Shown piece after piece: positions 1 through 9,072 of a DNA stretch of 64,000 nt. Positions within the stretch are counted from its first letter, which is position 1. Each line of letters starts with the position of its first letter. Source of the DNA: Marinobacter sp. Arc7-DN-1 (GTDB lineage Bacteria > Pseudomonadota > Gammaproteobacteria > Pseudomonadales > Oleiphilaceae); NCBI RefSeq assembly GCF_003441595.1, contig NZ_CP031848.1, positions 2,294,001-2,358,000 of the forward strand. Reading direction: 5' to 3'. Under the pieces are notes generated by a model. That model did no database searches, was not told where the DNA came from, and saw only the letters and a list, made by a program, of their open reading frames with translations. The translations under genes and the position numbers were made by a program.

Positions 1-290
1 TGAGCGAACCGCTATCCACCATGGCGGTTCAGAAACTGGAGCAAGGAGTGTACCTTCACAATGAGCCCAAACCCACCAGGCCTGCGCAAGTGGCCATTCT
101 GGAAGAGAGAATCATCGAGCTGACGATTTCAGAGGGGCGCTACCATCAGGTCAAGCGCATGCTGGCGGCGGTCGGCAACCACGTTAAGGCCCTGCACCGG
201 CTGCAGATCGGCCAGGTTGTGCTGGACCCGGCCCTCGAACCCGGCGGCTATCGGGAGCTGACCACCACGGAGAAAAACAGCCTGGGCTGA
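1..290 (+). CDS. rsuA: 16S rRNA pseudouridine synthase RsuA, C-terminal part
   Basis: The reading frame is open from base 3 to the stop at 288-290, so this is the last ~95 residues of a gene that begins to the left of the window. RsuA-type enzymes isomerise uridine 516 of 16S rRNA. The visible part carries the C-terminal signature of the RsuA/RluB/E/F family: a GRYHQVKRMLAAVGN stretch followed by LHR and a G(Q)V-LDPALEPGG-YRELT ending. The catalytic Asp lies upstream and cannot be seen. RsuA is preferred over RluE/RluF because of the close match to the RsuA end, but the missing S4 domain means the paralogue is not fully settled. Confidence 0.8.
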   Translation, partial: SEPLSTMAVQKLEQGVYLHNEPKPTRPAQVAILEERIIELTISEGRYHQVKRMLAAVGNHVKALHRLQIGQVVLDPALEPGGYRELTTTEKNSLG

Positions 291-292
291 GC

Positions 293-772
293 TCAGGTAC
301 GCTCAAAGCGTTGGGCTTTCAGGTTTTTCCGCACCGCACCGGCTTCGAATACTTCACCGTTCATGGCGATATAGACACCGGGCGGCAACAATTGCACCGC
401 CGCCCAGGCAAAACCGACATTGAAAACTGCGTCGGTCCGGCGCATGCGAGCCGGCTGCATGGCACCGGTCAGCACAATGGCCTTGTCCTCCAGGCCGGAC
501 AACACCGCCGCAGTAACGGCCATGGTGTCGGTGCCGTGGGTTATGATGATGCGGTCACAGTCGCATTCCGTCGCCGCTTCCAGCACCCGCTGCCGATCCG
601 CATCGTTCATTTCCAGGCTGTCCTTGCGCATCAGTTCCCGCAGACGGTAACCCTCATGAATGTTGGACTCGGACAACAGCTCCGGCAGCAGGCTGTGGCC
701 CACCTCGAACTCGCTGTTGGCGTCAAAGTACACCTTGTCGATGGTACCGCCGGTGGTGAAGATCTGGATCAT
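293..772 (-). CDS. Single-domain asparaginase-family protein
   Basis: 159 residues matching only the N-terminal domain of L-asparaginases. Two active-site threonine motifs are present: TGGTIDK at residues 7-13 and THGTDTM at 78-84, followed by a TGAMQP loop. Full-length type I and II enzymes have ~330 residues and a second domain that completes the active site across subunits; that domain is absent here, and the stop is clean, with rsuA ending 3 bp away on the other strand. Start ATG is preceded by AGGAACCAGGG. It lies 18 bp behind pbpG and is probably co-transcribed. Asparagine hydrolysis is plausible but unproven for the short form. Confidence 0.75.
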   Translation of the reverse strand: MIQIFTTGGTIDKVYFDANSEFEVGHSLLPELLSESNIHEGYRLRELMRKDSLEMNDADRQRVLEAATECDCDRIIITHGTDTMAVTAAVLSGLEDKAIVLTGAMQPARMRRTDAVFNVGFAWAAVQLLPPGVYIAMNGEVFEAGAVRKNLKAQRFERT

Positions 773-790
773 ACCCTGGTTCCTCGAAGG

Positions 791-1744
791 TCAGTTCACA
801 CTGACCGTATTGTTACCGGCGGTCGCATAGGTCGCGTTCTTTTCCCGTTCGTAGCGCCGGGCGGCTGCCGCCACCGACCCTCGGGCCCCGGTGTCCAGCC
901 AGCGTTTGATCCGCCCGGCATCGCCCATGGGCGACCGTGTTCCCAGGGAGTCCAGTAACACGGTGACCACCTTCTTGCCATTCATTTGCGAAATCATCAC
1001 CAGACACCGCCCGGCTTCAGAGAGATAGCCGGTCTTGCTCAGTGCAACGCCCCAGCTGTCCCGGTGAACCAGGGCATTGGTGTTGCCGAACGACAGGCTG
1101 TACCGGGGATTCCGGAACTGGCCCCGGAAATAATCGGTCGTGGAATATTTACCAATCTCCGGATGGGCGGCTGCCGCGTTCACCAGCCTGACCAGATCGG
1201 ACGCGGTGGAGACGTTGTCAGATGACAGCCCCGTCGGGTCTACGAAGCGGGTTCCAGTCATGCCCAGCTCCCGGGCCTTGGCATTCATCGACTCGATGAA
1301 CGCATCAAAACCGCCCGGGTGACTGCGGGCCAGGGTGTAGGCCGCAAAATTCTCTGAAGACATCAGCGCGATTCTCAGCACATCCGCACGGCGCATCTGC
1401 GAGTCAATACGGATCCGGCTGTAGGCGTTGGCAGCCGCAGGGGTGTGGCGCTTGTGAAAAGCCAGCCATTCATCCAGAGGCTCTCCGGACTCGAGAACCA
1501 CCAGTGCCGTCATCACCTTAGTCACAGAGGCAATAGGCACCGAGCGGTCCGCGTTCTTGCCAAAAACCAGCACATTATCGCCGGCAACCGCAACTGCCGC
1601 ATTAACCGATGCCAGGTTGGGACCCGCCCCCTGATTCTCGGCGGTTGATGTATTCGGGGAAGAATCCTGCTGATGGGCCTGCAAAGCCAGGGGCACCAGG
1701 GCCAGCAAAAACACCCAACAAATCACCATGCTCCGGTTACCCAT
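791..1744 (-). CDS. pbpG: D-alanyl-D-alanine endopeptidase (PBP7)
   Basis: 317-residue low-molecular-weight penicillin-binding protein that cleaves D-Ala-meso-DAP cross-links in periplasmic peptidoglycan. A signal peptide covers residues 1-23 (hydrophobic stretch, LQA end). The serine peptidase S11 motifs are all present: SVTK at 73-76, SEN at 130-132 and KTG at 237-239. Length matches PbpG (~310) rather than DacA/DacC (~390), and the C-terminal DacA-type domain is missing, which supports the endopeptidase. It heads a two-gene unit with the short asparaginase. Confidence 0.88.
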   Translation of the reverse strand: MGNRSMVICWVFLLALVPLALQAHQQDSSPNTSTAENQGAGPNLASVNAAVAVAGDNVLVFGKNADRSVPIASVTKVMTALVVLESGEPLDEWLAFHKRHTPAAANAYSRIRIDSQMRRADVLRIALMSSENFAAYTLARSHPGGFDAFIESMNAKARELGMTGTRFVDPTGLSSDNVSTASDLVRLVNAAAAHPEIGKYSTTDYFRGQFRNPRYSLSFGNTNALVHRDSWGVALSKTGYLSEAGRCLVMISQMNGKKVVTVLLDSLGTRSPMGDAGRIKRWLDTGARGSVAAAARRYEREKNATYATAGNNTVSVN

Positions 1745-1832
1745 GCATCCAGGCCTCTTCTCTTGTTTTCATCCGGGCAGAAACTGCCGCACCAGAACGG
1801 CATTGTACCAGCGATGTGCCAGTTTCATCAGC

Positions 1833-3521
1833 TCATGGCAGATCGGTAATGGCGCCCCTGGACGCCGAACTTACGGTGCGGGCATATTTCGCCAGCACGC
1901 CCCGGGTGAATCGCGGGACCGGTGCCCGCCAGGCCTGCCGGCGCCGCTCCAGTTCTTGATCCGGGACATCCAGTTCAATCCGGTTACTGACCGCATCAAT
2001 GGTAATGGTGTCGCCATCCTCAACCAGCGCAATCGGACCGCCCTCGGCCGCTTCTGGCGTAATATGGCCAACCACAAATCCATGGCTGCCACCGGAAAAC
2101 CGGCCATCGGTAATCAAGGCTACGTCGCTGCCAAGACCCTTGCCCATAATGGCGGAAGTGGGACTGAGCATTTCCCGCATGCCCGGCCCTCCTTTTGGAC
2201 CTTCATAACGGATCACCAGTACATCACCGGCCACCACCGTACCATCCAGAATCCGCTCCTGGGCCTCCTCCTCGGAATGGAATACCCGGGCCCGGCCGGT
2301 GAAGTGGGTGCCTTCCTTGCCGGTAATCTTGGCTACCGAACCGGTCGGCGCCAGATTGCCGAACAGAATTCTCAGATGGCTGTCGGCCTTGATGGGATTG
2401 TCGAAGGCATGAATGATGTCCTGCCCCTTCGGATAGGGCGCAACGTCGGCCAGATTCTCCGCCAGGGTCCGGCCGGTCACGGTCAGGCAGCCTCCGTGCA
2501 GCAGCCCACGGTCCAGCAGCATCTTCATCAGCGGCTGAATACCGCCAATGGCCACCAGTTCCGACATCATGTAATGCCCGCTTGGGCGAAGATCCGCCAG
2601 CACCGGCACCCGTTTGCCAATCTCGACGAAATCCTCCAGCTCCAGATCCACACCCACCGTGCTGGCCATGGCCAGCAGGTGCAGCACCGCATTGGTGGAA
2701 CCGCCCAGGGCAATCACTACGGTGATGGCATTCTCAAAGGCTTCCCGGGTCATGATGTCGCCGGGCTTGATGTCTTTCTCCAGCAGGTTCAGCACCGCCG
2801 CCCCGGCACCCCGGCAATCCGCCGCCTTGGTGTCTGACACCGCGTTCTGGGCGGAACTGCCCGGCAGGCTCATACCCATGGCTTCAATGGCCGACGCCAT
2901 GGTGTTGGCGGTGTACATACCCCCACAGGAGCCGGGCCCGGGAATGGCCGTTTCCTCAATCTGCTTGACCTCAATCAGATCCAGATCGCCGCGGGCGTGG
3001 GCACCAACAGCCTCGAACACCGAGATAATATCGGTATGGTTCTCCCCGGGCATGATGGTACCGCCATACACAAACACCGACGGCCGGTTCAGGCGCGCCA
3101 GTCCCATCATGCAGCCGGGCATGTTCTTGTCGCAGCCACCAATAGCAACCAGACCATCAAACCCTTCACAACCCGCCACGGTTTCAATGGAATCGGCAAT
3201 CACCTCGCGGGACACCAGGGAATACTTCATGCCTTCAGTACCGTTGGCAATGCCGTCCGATACCGTGATGGTATTGAAAATCAGAGACTTGCCGCCGGCC
3301 TCATCGGCACCGGCTGCCGACTCTTCGGCCAACTGATTGATGTGCATATTGCAGGGCGTGAGGTTACTCCACGTAGACGCAATACCAATCTGGGGCTTCC
3401 TGAAATCCTCATCGGTAAACCCGACCGCCCGAAGCATGGCGCGGCTGGCTGATTTGCCAATGCCATCAACGACGGGGGCCGAATATTTCCGGCGCTTGTC
3501 CTGATTCTTGTCTTGCGTCAT
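1833..3521 (-). CDS. ilvD: Dihydroxy-acid dehydratase
   Basis: 562 residues. It removes water from 2,3-dihydroxy-isovalerate and -methylvalerate in valine and isoleucine synthesis. Three cysteines expected to hold the iron-sulfur cluster are visible: C57 (TPCNMH), C130 in [10 protein letters not shown], and C199 (GPGSCGG). The length and spacing fit the short IlvD clade (~560 residues) rather than the 616-residue E. coli type. I start at the ATG at 3521 because AGGAG sits just upstream; an 18-residue longer frame has no such site. It is divergent from the phosphoketolase-like gene across a 317-bp gap. Confidence 0.93.
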   Translation of the reverse strand: MTQDKNQDKRRKYSAPVVDGIGKSASRAMLRAVGFTDEDFRKPQIGIASTWSNLTPCNMHINQLAEESAAGADEAGGKSLIFNTITVSDGIANGTEGMKYSLVSREVIADSIETVAGCEGFDGLVAIGGCDKNMPGCMMGLARLNRPSVFVYGGTIMPGENHTDIISVFEAVGAHARGDLDLIEVKQIEETAIPGPGSCGGMYTANTMASAIEAMGMSLPGSSAQNAVSDTKAADCRGAGAAVLNLLEKDIKPGDIMTREAFENAITVVIALGGSTNAVLHLLAMASTVGVDLELEDFVEIGKRVPVLADLRPSGHYMMSELVAIGGIQPLMKMLLDRGLLHGGCLTVTGRTLAENLADVAPYPKGQDIIHAFDNPIKADSHLRILFGNLAPTGSVAKITGKEGTHFTGRARVFHSEEEAQERILDGTVVAGDVLVIRYEGPKGGPGMREMLSPTSAIMGKGLGSDVALITDGRFSGGSHGFVVGHITPEAAEGGPIALVEDGDTITIDAVSNRIELDVPDQELERRRQAWRAPVPRFTRGVLAKYARTVSSASRGAITDLP

Positions 3522-3609
3522 GGGAGTCTCCTTTTCAGATGCCTTATCCGACCAGACTCTCAGAAACCATGGCAATCGGCAACGGGAAGTCTATTCCCAA
3601 GTCTGGTGT

Positions 3610-3716
3610 AGGTCGGTGGGAAGCCCTTTCCAAAATCGTGCGGAGCCATGGATGGCGGAGCCGAGCGTACAGGGACGTATTCACAGCGTATTTTGGAAAG
3701 GGCTTCCCACCGACCT
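3610..3716. repeat. Structured inverted repeat, copy A (27-bp arms, 53-bp core)
   Basis: The arms at 3610-3636 and 3690-3716 are perfect 27-bp inverted repeats. They enclose a 53-bp core (3637-3689) that contains GCCATGGATGGC and CGTACAGGGACGTA sub-palindromes. The reverse complement of the core aligns with the core of a second element at 60437-60490, although the outer arms of the two share no sequence. The element fills most of the ilvD/phosphoketolase intergenic gap (3522-3838); the rest of that gap holds the GGAGG site at 3828-3832 and no gene. It is probably a dispersed palindromic repeat; it could also act as a transcription barrier. Confidence 0.8.
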
Positions 3717-3838
3717 GCGCTCCCCCCGGAGGCAAAAAGCTTTACAAGAAAGATGTATTTCCGACTGACCTGTATCAATGGCTGCGCGCAAAGGTGGTTT
3801 TACAATCCACCAATAGACTCGAGCCATGGAGGCAGACG

Positions 3839-6256
3839 ATGCCATCGCCAATTCAACCAGCACCGGTGGATAACACCGCTTCGGACTGCCCGGATTACCG
3901 GCGCTGGTGCGACGGCTATGGTGTTGTCCAGCACAGCGAAGCCACGAAACACCAGGTCAGGGTTCTGGCGGAGCATCTGGTCGCTGCCGGGCACCAGCCG
4001 GATGCGGCGACGGTCTATCGCAGGCTTGCGGATCTGGACCGGCTGACCAGCGCCGGGCTCTGGCTGGTGGTCCATATGACCTATGCCCGGCGGGTGGATG
4101 TCTCCGGGCAACCGCTTGCACCCCAGGATTTCAAAACCCGCCCGGAAGGCCATACCGGCGGTGCGCTGAATATGGTGCCGGCCTACGCTGCCTATCTGGC
4201 GCTGAACAATCTCACCGGACGGACCCGAAGCTGGCTGATGGGTCAGGGCCACTGCGTGGCGGCGGTAGACGCGCTGAATGTCCTCACGGGTAACCTCCAT
4301 CCGGAACAGGCCGAGCGTTATAACAGGCCGGACGGGCTATCAGCTCTGGTGTCCGATTTCTACAGTTACCGCCAGAAGCCGGACGGAACCATGGCGGCGC
4401 CGCTAGGAAGCCATGTCAATCCGCATACAGCGGGCGGCATACTGGAAGGCGGCTATCTGGGGTTCGCCGAGCTTCAGTATGCCCATATGCCATTGCCCGG
4501 GGAATCGTTAGTGGCCTTCCTGTCAGACGGCGCCGCCGAGGAGCAACGGGGCAGCGACTGGATTCCCCGCTGGTGGCGTGCGGAAGACTGCGGCGCCGTG
4601 ATGCCGGTGATGATTGCCAATGGCCGTCGCATTGAGCAGCGCACCGAACTGGGCACCCGCGAGGGCCTGGAGCGTTTTGAAGCCCATCTGGAGCATCGCG
4701 GTTTTGTACCCTTCCGTTTTGATGGCCGGGATCCGTCTGCCTTCGTTTGTACCCTGTATGAGATGGAGCAGGCACTTGCCGCCAATGGCGAGGCGGCCCA
4801 GAGAGGCGAAAGCCGTTACCCGGTGCGGGTGCCCTATGGTATTGCGGAGACGGTCAAGGGCTACGGTTTTTTCGGGGCCGGCAATAATGCTGCCCACAAC
4901 CTCCCTCTTCCGGGCAACCCACGCATGGATGCCCGTGCCCGGGAACTGTTCAACGAACATTCCGCCCGTTTATGGGTGGCGCCGGATGTGCTCCATAACT
5001 GCATTGCCGCGCTGAATCAGCATGCGAAGCAGGCCCGTCCACTTGAGCGGGATCACCCGTTGGCAACCCGGAATCCGCCGGATCCGGTGATTCCAAAACT
5101 GCCAGCCAATCCGGACCGAACCTCGCCCATGAAGGCAGTGGATGACTTTTTCCAGGCACTCGTGGCAGAGAATCCCGGCCTGAGGCCCCGAGTGGGCAAC
5201 CCGGATGAATTGGCCAGCAACCGACTCGGTGGGGTTCTGGACAGTCTGAAACACCGGGTGAACGATCCTGAGAGCGACCAGGAATCGGTCCACGGTAAAA
5301 TTATCACCGCCCTTAACGAGGAAGCCGTGGTCTCCGCCTGTCTGGCCAACAAGGCCGGGCTTAACCTGGTAGCCAGCTACGAGGCCTTCTGCGTAAAAAT
5401 GCTCGGCGCCATCCGCCAGGAGCTGATCTTTGCCCGGCACCAGAAAGAGGTGGGCCGGCCGGCATGCTGGCTTGGCCTGCCGGTCATTGCCACTTCCCAT
5501 ACCTGGGAAAACGGTAAGAACGAGCAATCCCATCAGGACACCACCTTCTGCGAGAGCCTGCTCGGCGAAATGAACGATGTATCCCGCGTTCTCTTTCCGG
5601 CCGATTACAACAGCACACTCGCCTCGCTGCCATCGGTGTTCAGCGAACGCGGCAAGATAAGCTGCATGGTGATCCCGAAGCGCGAACGGCCCTGCGTCTT
5701 TGACACCCGGGAAGCCGAACTGCTGGCACGACACGGTGCCCTGGTGGTGGACGAAGACACGTCTGCCGGCGAGCCGTTGCTCTTGATGGCCAACGGCGCC
5801 TACCAGTTGTCTGAAGCTATACGGGCCTGCGAACGCCTTCGGGAAACCGGCACGCCGTTCCGGCTGGTCTATATCCAGGAGCCCGGCCGCTTCCGGCAGC
5901 CACGGGATACCATGGAGGCCGAAAGCTGCCTGTCTGAATTTGAACGCGAGCGGCTGTTCCCCCATCGCATTCACCGCCGGGTTGCCCTCACCCACATGCG
6001 CCCGGAAGTGTTCCGCGGGCATCTGTATCCGCTGTTCCCGGAGCCTTCACGGGCACGGGTTCTCGGCTACATCAACCGGGGCGGCACCCTGAATGAGGCA
6101 GGCATGCTGTTCGCCAATGGCTGCTCCTGGGCCCATACCCTGGCCGCCTGCGCCAGCGTTATGGATAAGCCGCCCGGCGAGTGGCTGTCCAGTGCCGAAC
6201 TGGCTGCGGTGGAAGGCCGGGGTGACCCGACCATGATTACCCGGGGCCTGCCCTGA
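3839..6256 (+). CDS. Divergent phosphoketolase-family protein
   Basis: 805 residues from the ATG with GGAGG 6 bases upstream; the frame is open 100 codons further up but that stretch crosses the repeat element. Family motifs: GHTGG at 104-108, GQGHC at 135-139 (usually GPGHG), SHVNPHTAGGILEGG near 191-205, a thiamin-diphosphate motif beginning SDGAAEE at 229 and closing at N261, then PDELASNRL, SYEAF and TSHTW...SHQD further on. Phosphoketolases split xylulose-5-P or fructose-6-P with phosphate to acetyl-P. Histidines and the PDE glutamate are kept, but the GDGEAE motif is altered, so the exact substrate is open. Its 3' end overlaps the convergent ATPase by 20 bp. Confidence 0.75.
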   Translation: MPSPIQPAPVDNTASDCPDYRRWCDGYGVVQHSEATKHQVRVLAEHLVAAGHQPDAATVYRRLADLDRLTSAGLWLVVHMTYARRVDVSGQPLAPQDFKTRPEGHTGGALNMVPAYAAYLALNNLTGRTRSWLMGQGHCVAAVDALNVLTGNLHPEQAERYNRPDGLSALVSDFYSYRQKPDGTMAAPLGSHVNPHTAGGILEGGYLGFAELQYAHMPLPGESLVAFLSDGAAEEQRGSDWIPRWWRAEDCGAVMPVMIANGRRIEQRTELGTREGLERFEAHLEHRGFVPFRFDGRDPSAFVCTLYEMEQALAANGEAAQRGESRYPVRVPYGIAETVKGYGFFGAGNNAAHNLPLPGNPRMDARARELFNEHSARLWVAPDVLHNCIAALNQHAKQARPLERDHPLATRNPPDPVIPKLPANPDRTSPMKAVDDFFQALVAENPGLRPRVGNPDELASNRLGGVLDSLKHRVNDPESDQESVHGKIITALNEEAVVSACLANKAGLNLVASYEAFCVKMLGAIRQELIFARHQKEVGRPACWLGLPVIATSHTWENGKNEQSHQDTTFCESLLGEMNDVSRVLFPADYNSTLASLPSVFSERGKISCMVIPKRERPCVFDTREAELLARHGALVVDEDTSAGEPLLLMANGAYQLSEAIRACERLRETGTPFRLVYIQEPGRFRQPRDTMEAESCLSEFERERLFPHRIHRRVALTHMRPEVFRGHLYPLFPEPSRARVLGYINRGGTLNEAGMLFANGCSWAHTLAACASVMDKPPGEWLSSAELAAVEGRGDPTMITRGLP

Positions 6257-8963
6257 GCAGACGTTTTCTCAACGCGGTCTCGATTTCCAGAATCACCAGA
6301 AGCGCTACTCCGGAGCCAACAGCAAACCCAAGCATGTCGGGGCTCAGCGCTTCGCTGCCAAAGGTACTGTTGAACCAGGGCAGGTAAGTAAACAACAGCT
6401 GTAACAGGACAACGGCTGCAACCGCCAGCAACACGACCGGTGTTCCCAGTACACCGCGCAGGGTAATCGACGCGCTGTCGAGATACCGGACCGCAAACAG
6501 GTAAAACATTTCCATCGCCACCAACGTATTGACCGCCAGGGTACGGGCCGTGGTTTCGCTGCCATAATGATGCATGGCCCAGTACCAGGCCGCGAAGATG
6601 CCTGCCAGGAATAGCAACGATACAAAGACCACCCGCCAGACCACGAACCCCCGAAGCAGCGATTCATCCCGGGCCCGGGGCGGATGTTTCATGACATCTG
6701 GCTCCGCCGGCTCGAACGCCAGGGTCATGGCGAGGACCACCGAGCTGACCATGTTGACCCAGAGAATCTGCAATGCGGAGATCGGCAGGGTCAGCCCCAG
6801 AAGCAGGGCAGTGATCAGGCTGATGGATTCACCGCCATTGATCGGCAGCATGAAGGCAATGCCTTTTTTCAGGTTGGTGTAAACGGTCCTGCCCTCGCGC
6901 ACGGCTGCGGCAATGCTGGCAAAGTTGTCATCCAGCAACACCACGGAAGACGCCTCCCTGGCAGCCTCAGACCCCTTCACCCCCATGGCAATTCCCACGT
7001 CTGCCCGTTTCAGGGCCGGCGCATCGTTTACGCCGTCACCGGTCATGGCCACCACACCGTGCAGAGCCTGAAGCGCTGTCACCAATCTCAGCTTGTGCTC
7101 GGGGCTGGTGCGGGCAAAGACATCCACCTCACCTACAAGCTCACGTAACTGGTTGTCGTCGAGCTGGTCCAGTTCTCTACCGGTCAGCACACGATCGGTA
7201 TTTTTCAGGCCCAGCTTCCTGGCAATGGCGCCGGCCGTTACCCCATGGTCTCCGGTGATCATCTTGACCCGGATTCCGGCGTCGTGGCAGTCGGCTATGG
7301 CCCGGATCGCCTCCTGCCGGGGCGGATCCAGCAGCCCGACCAGCCCCAGCAGTTCTGCCCCCTGGCCCAGATCCTCAATCGTCAGTTCGCTGATACCCCG
7401 CTCTGCCGGTTTACGGGCGAGGGCCAACACCCTGAGCCCCCCGGATGCCATCTCGTCAATAACCTGCTCCCAGAGCGCCGGGTTCAGGGCCGTGGTCTCA
7501 CCGGACTCCGTAACCTCGCTGGCACACATGTCGAGAATGCGCTCCGGCGCGCCTTTGAGGTAGATAACACTGTGGCCATGATGATCGTGGTTCAGCGTGG
7601 CCATGAAGCGATTCTGGGTATCGAAGGGGATTTCGTCTTTCCGGGGCCAGTCGGTGGCGCCGCTCTCGACATCAAACCCGGCTTTACGGGCAAACACCGA
7701 GAGCGCGGCTTCCATGGGATCGCCGTTGATACGGACCCGGCCGGAATCGTGGTGTACATGGGCATCGTTACACAGCGCCGCTGCCCGGGCCAGTTCATCC
7801 AGCAGGGGTGACTTCGCCAGCTGTCCCTGTTCGCTATTTACCGCACCACCAAGGTCATACCCTTCCCCGGTCACCTCCAGCCGAACACCAGACAACACCG
7901 CCCGGGTTACCATCATTTCGTTACGGGTCAGGGTTCCGGTTTTGTCGGAACAGATCACCGAGACCGCGCCCAGGGTCTCGATCACCGGCATGCGGCGAAC
8001 GACCGCCTTACGGCGGGCCATCTGGCGCACGCCGATGGCCAGGGTGATGGTGAGAATGGCCGGCAAACCCTCAGGAATTGCGGCAACCGTCAGCCCCACC
8101 ACGGCCATGAACAGCTCCCGGAATGGCAGGCCGCTGAACACCAGCCCGCCAAAGAAAATCGCAATGCCGGTAAGAATGACAATAATGGATAGTACCCGGG
8201 CGAACTTGTCCATCTGTTCCAGCAGTGGGGTTTTCAGGGTGGTGGTCTGGGCAAGCAGGCCGGAGATCCGGCCAATTTCAGTATTGGCGCCGGTACGAAC
8301 CACGATGCCGCGACCGGTGCCGGTCGCTACCATGGTGCCGGAGAAGGCCATTCCGGCCTGGTCCCCAAGTGCCGCATCCGAAGGAACCGCCTCCGTCGAT
8401 TTATCGACAGCCTCGGATTCACCGGTGAGGATGGCTTCATCGATTTTCAGGTTGTGGGATTTTTCCAGACGGAGATCGGCGGGCACCCGGTCGCCCGGCT
8501 CCAGCAGTACGGTATCGCCCGGAACGAGCCCGGCGGCGTCAATCTGATGCTGGCCATCGGCCCGCACCACCCGGGCCTTGGGCGCGAGCATGTGGCGGAT
8601 GGCCGACAAAGCCTGTTCGGCCCTGCCTTCCTGAACAAAGCCCACCAGGGTCTGGATAACGACAACCGCCATAATGACTCCGGCGTCCACCCAGTGGCCG
8701 AGGCTGGCGGTAATCACTGCAGCCGATGCCAACACGTAGATCAGGAAATTCCTGAGTTGCCGGCCCAGCCTGGCCCAGGGCCCCTTGGCGCGGGCTTCGG
8801 GCAGCGCATTGGGCCCGTACCGGGCCAGTCGGCTCCCGGCTTCCTCTGCAGAAAGCGGACCGGCCGACTGTAGCCGGTTTCTGGCGCCCCCGGGTTCGAG
8901 CACGTGCCATTCAGCCTCCTGCTCAAGCTTCGCGCCATTTTTCCGTTCCACGGATTCTGCCAT
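6237..8963 (-). CDS. P2-type cation-transporting ATPase, calcium-like
   Basis: 908 residues. N-terminal cation-ATPase domain, then the actuator TGES loop (ILTGESEAVDKS), PEGLPAILTITLAIG in the ion-binding helix, the phosphorylation site SDKTGTLT, and the hinge TGDGVNDAPALKRADVG. PEGLP, together with NMVSSVVLAMTLAFEP in the C-terminal membrane bundle, fits calcium (P2A-like) pumps better than the K/Mg types. It acts in the inner membrane, exporting a cation. I chose ATG 8963; an ATG at 8999 sits directly against a hairpin with no ribosome site. The 3' end overlaps the phosphoketolase-like gene by 20 bp. Ion specificity is inferred. Confidence 0.85.
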   Translation of the reverse strand: MAESVERKNGAKLEQEAEWHVLEPGGARNRLQSAGPLSAEEAGSRLARYGPNALPEARAKGPWARLGRQLRNFLIYVLASAAVITASLGHWVDAGVIMAVVVIQTLVGFVQEGRAEQALSAIRHMLAPKARVVRADGQHQIDAAGLVPGDTVLLEPGDRVPADLRLEKSHNLKIDEAILTGESEAVDKSTEAVPSDAALGDQAGMAFSGTMVATGTGRGIVVRTGANTEIGRISGLLAQTTTLKTPLLEQMDKFARVLSIIVILTGIAIFFGGLVFSGLPFRELFMAVVGLTVAAIPEGLPAILTITLAIGVRQMARRKAVVRRMPVIETLGAVSVICSDKTGTLTRNEMMVTRAVLSGVRLEVTGEGYDLGGAVNSEQGQLAKSPLLDELARAAALCNDAHVHHDSGRVRINGDPMEAALSVFARKAGFDVESGATDWPRKDEIPFDTQNRFMATLNHDHHGHSVIYLKGAPERILDMCASEVTESGETTALNPALWEQVIDEMASGGLRVLALARKPAERGISELTIEDLGQGAELLGLVGLLDPPRQEAIRAIADCHDAGIRVKMITGDHGVTAGAIARKLGLKNTDRVLTGRELDQLDDNQLRELVGEVDVFARTSPEHKLRLVTALQALHGVVAMTGDGVNDAPALKRADVGIAMGVKGSEAAREASSVVLLDDNFASIAAAVREGRTVYTNLKKGIAFMLPINGGESISLITALLLGLTLPISALQILWVNMVSSVVLAMTLAFEPAEPDVMKHPPRARDESLLRGFVVWRVVFVSLLFLAGIFAAWYWAMHHYGSETTARTLAVNTLVAMEMFYLFAVRYLDSASITLRGVLGTPVVLLAVAAVVLLQLLFTYLPWFNSTFGSEALSPDMLGFAVGSGVALLVILEIETALRKRLLRAGPG

Positions 8964-9003
8964 ACCGTTTACACCTGCCTGCCCCTGCAATACCGCCATT
9001 AAA

Positions 9004-9022
9004 CCCCGGGAACAACCCGGGG
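9004..9022 (-). terminator. Hairpin between phoD and the ATPase
   Basis: CCCCGGG and CCCGGGG arms around a 5-base loop, 50 bp after the phoD stop. On the minus strand it is followed only by TTTA, so it is a weak intrinsic terminator at best. It argues against starting the ATPase at 8999. Confidence 0.35.
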
Positions 9023-9072
9023 CGGCTTGCGCTGCATCAAGGACAGGACAGCTAACAGCAAGGACCGATTCC

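Noticed and set aside
3610..3716. Integron attC site or CRISPR unit
   Set aside because: No integrase or cassette genes, no spacer array; the core matches copy B as an isolated dispersed repeat.
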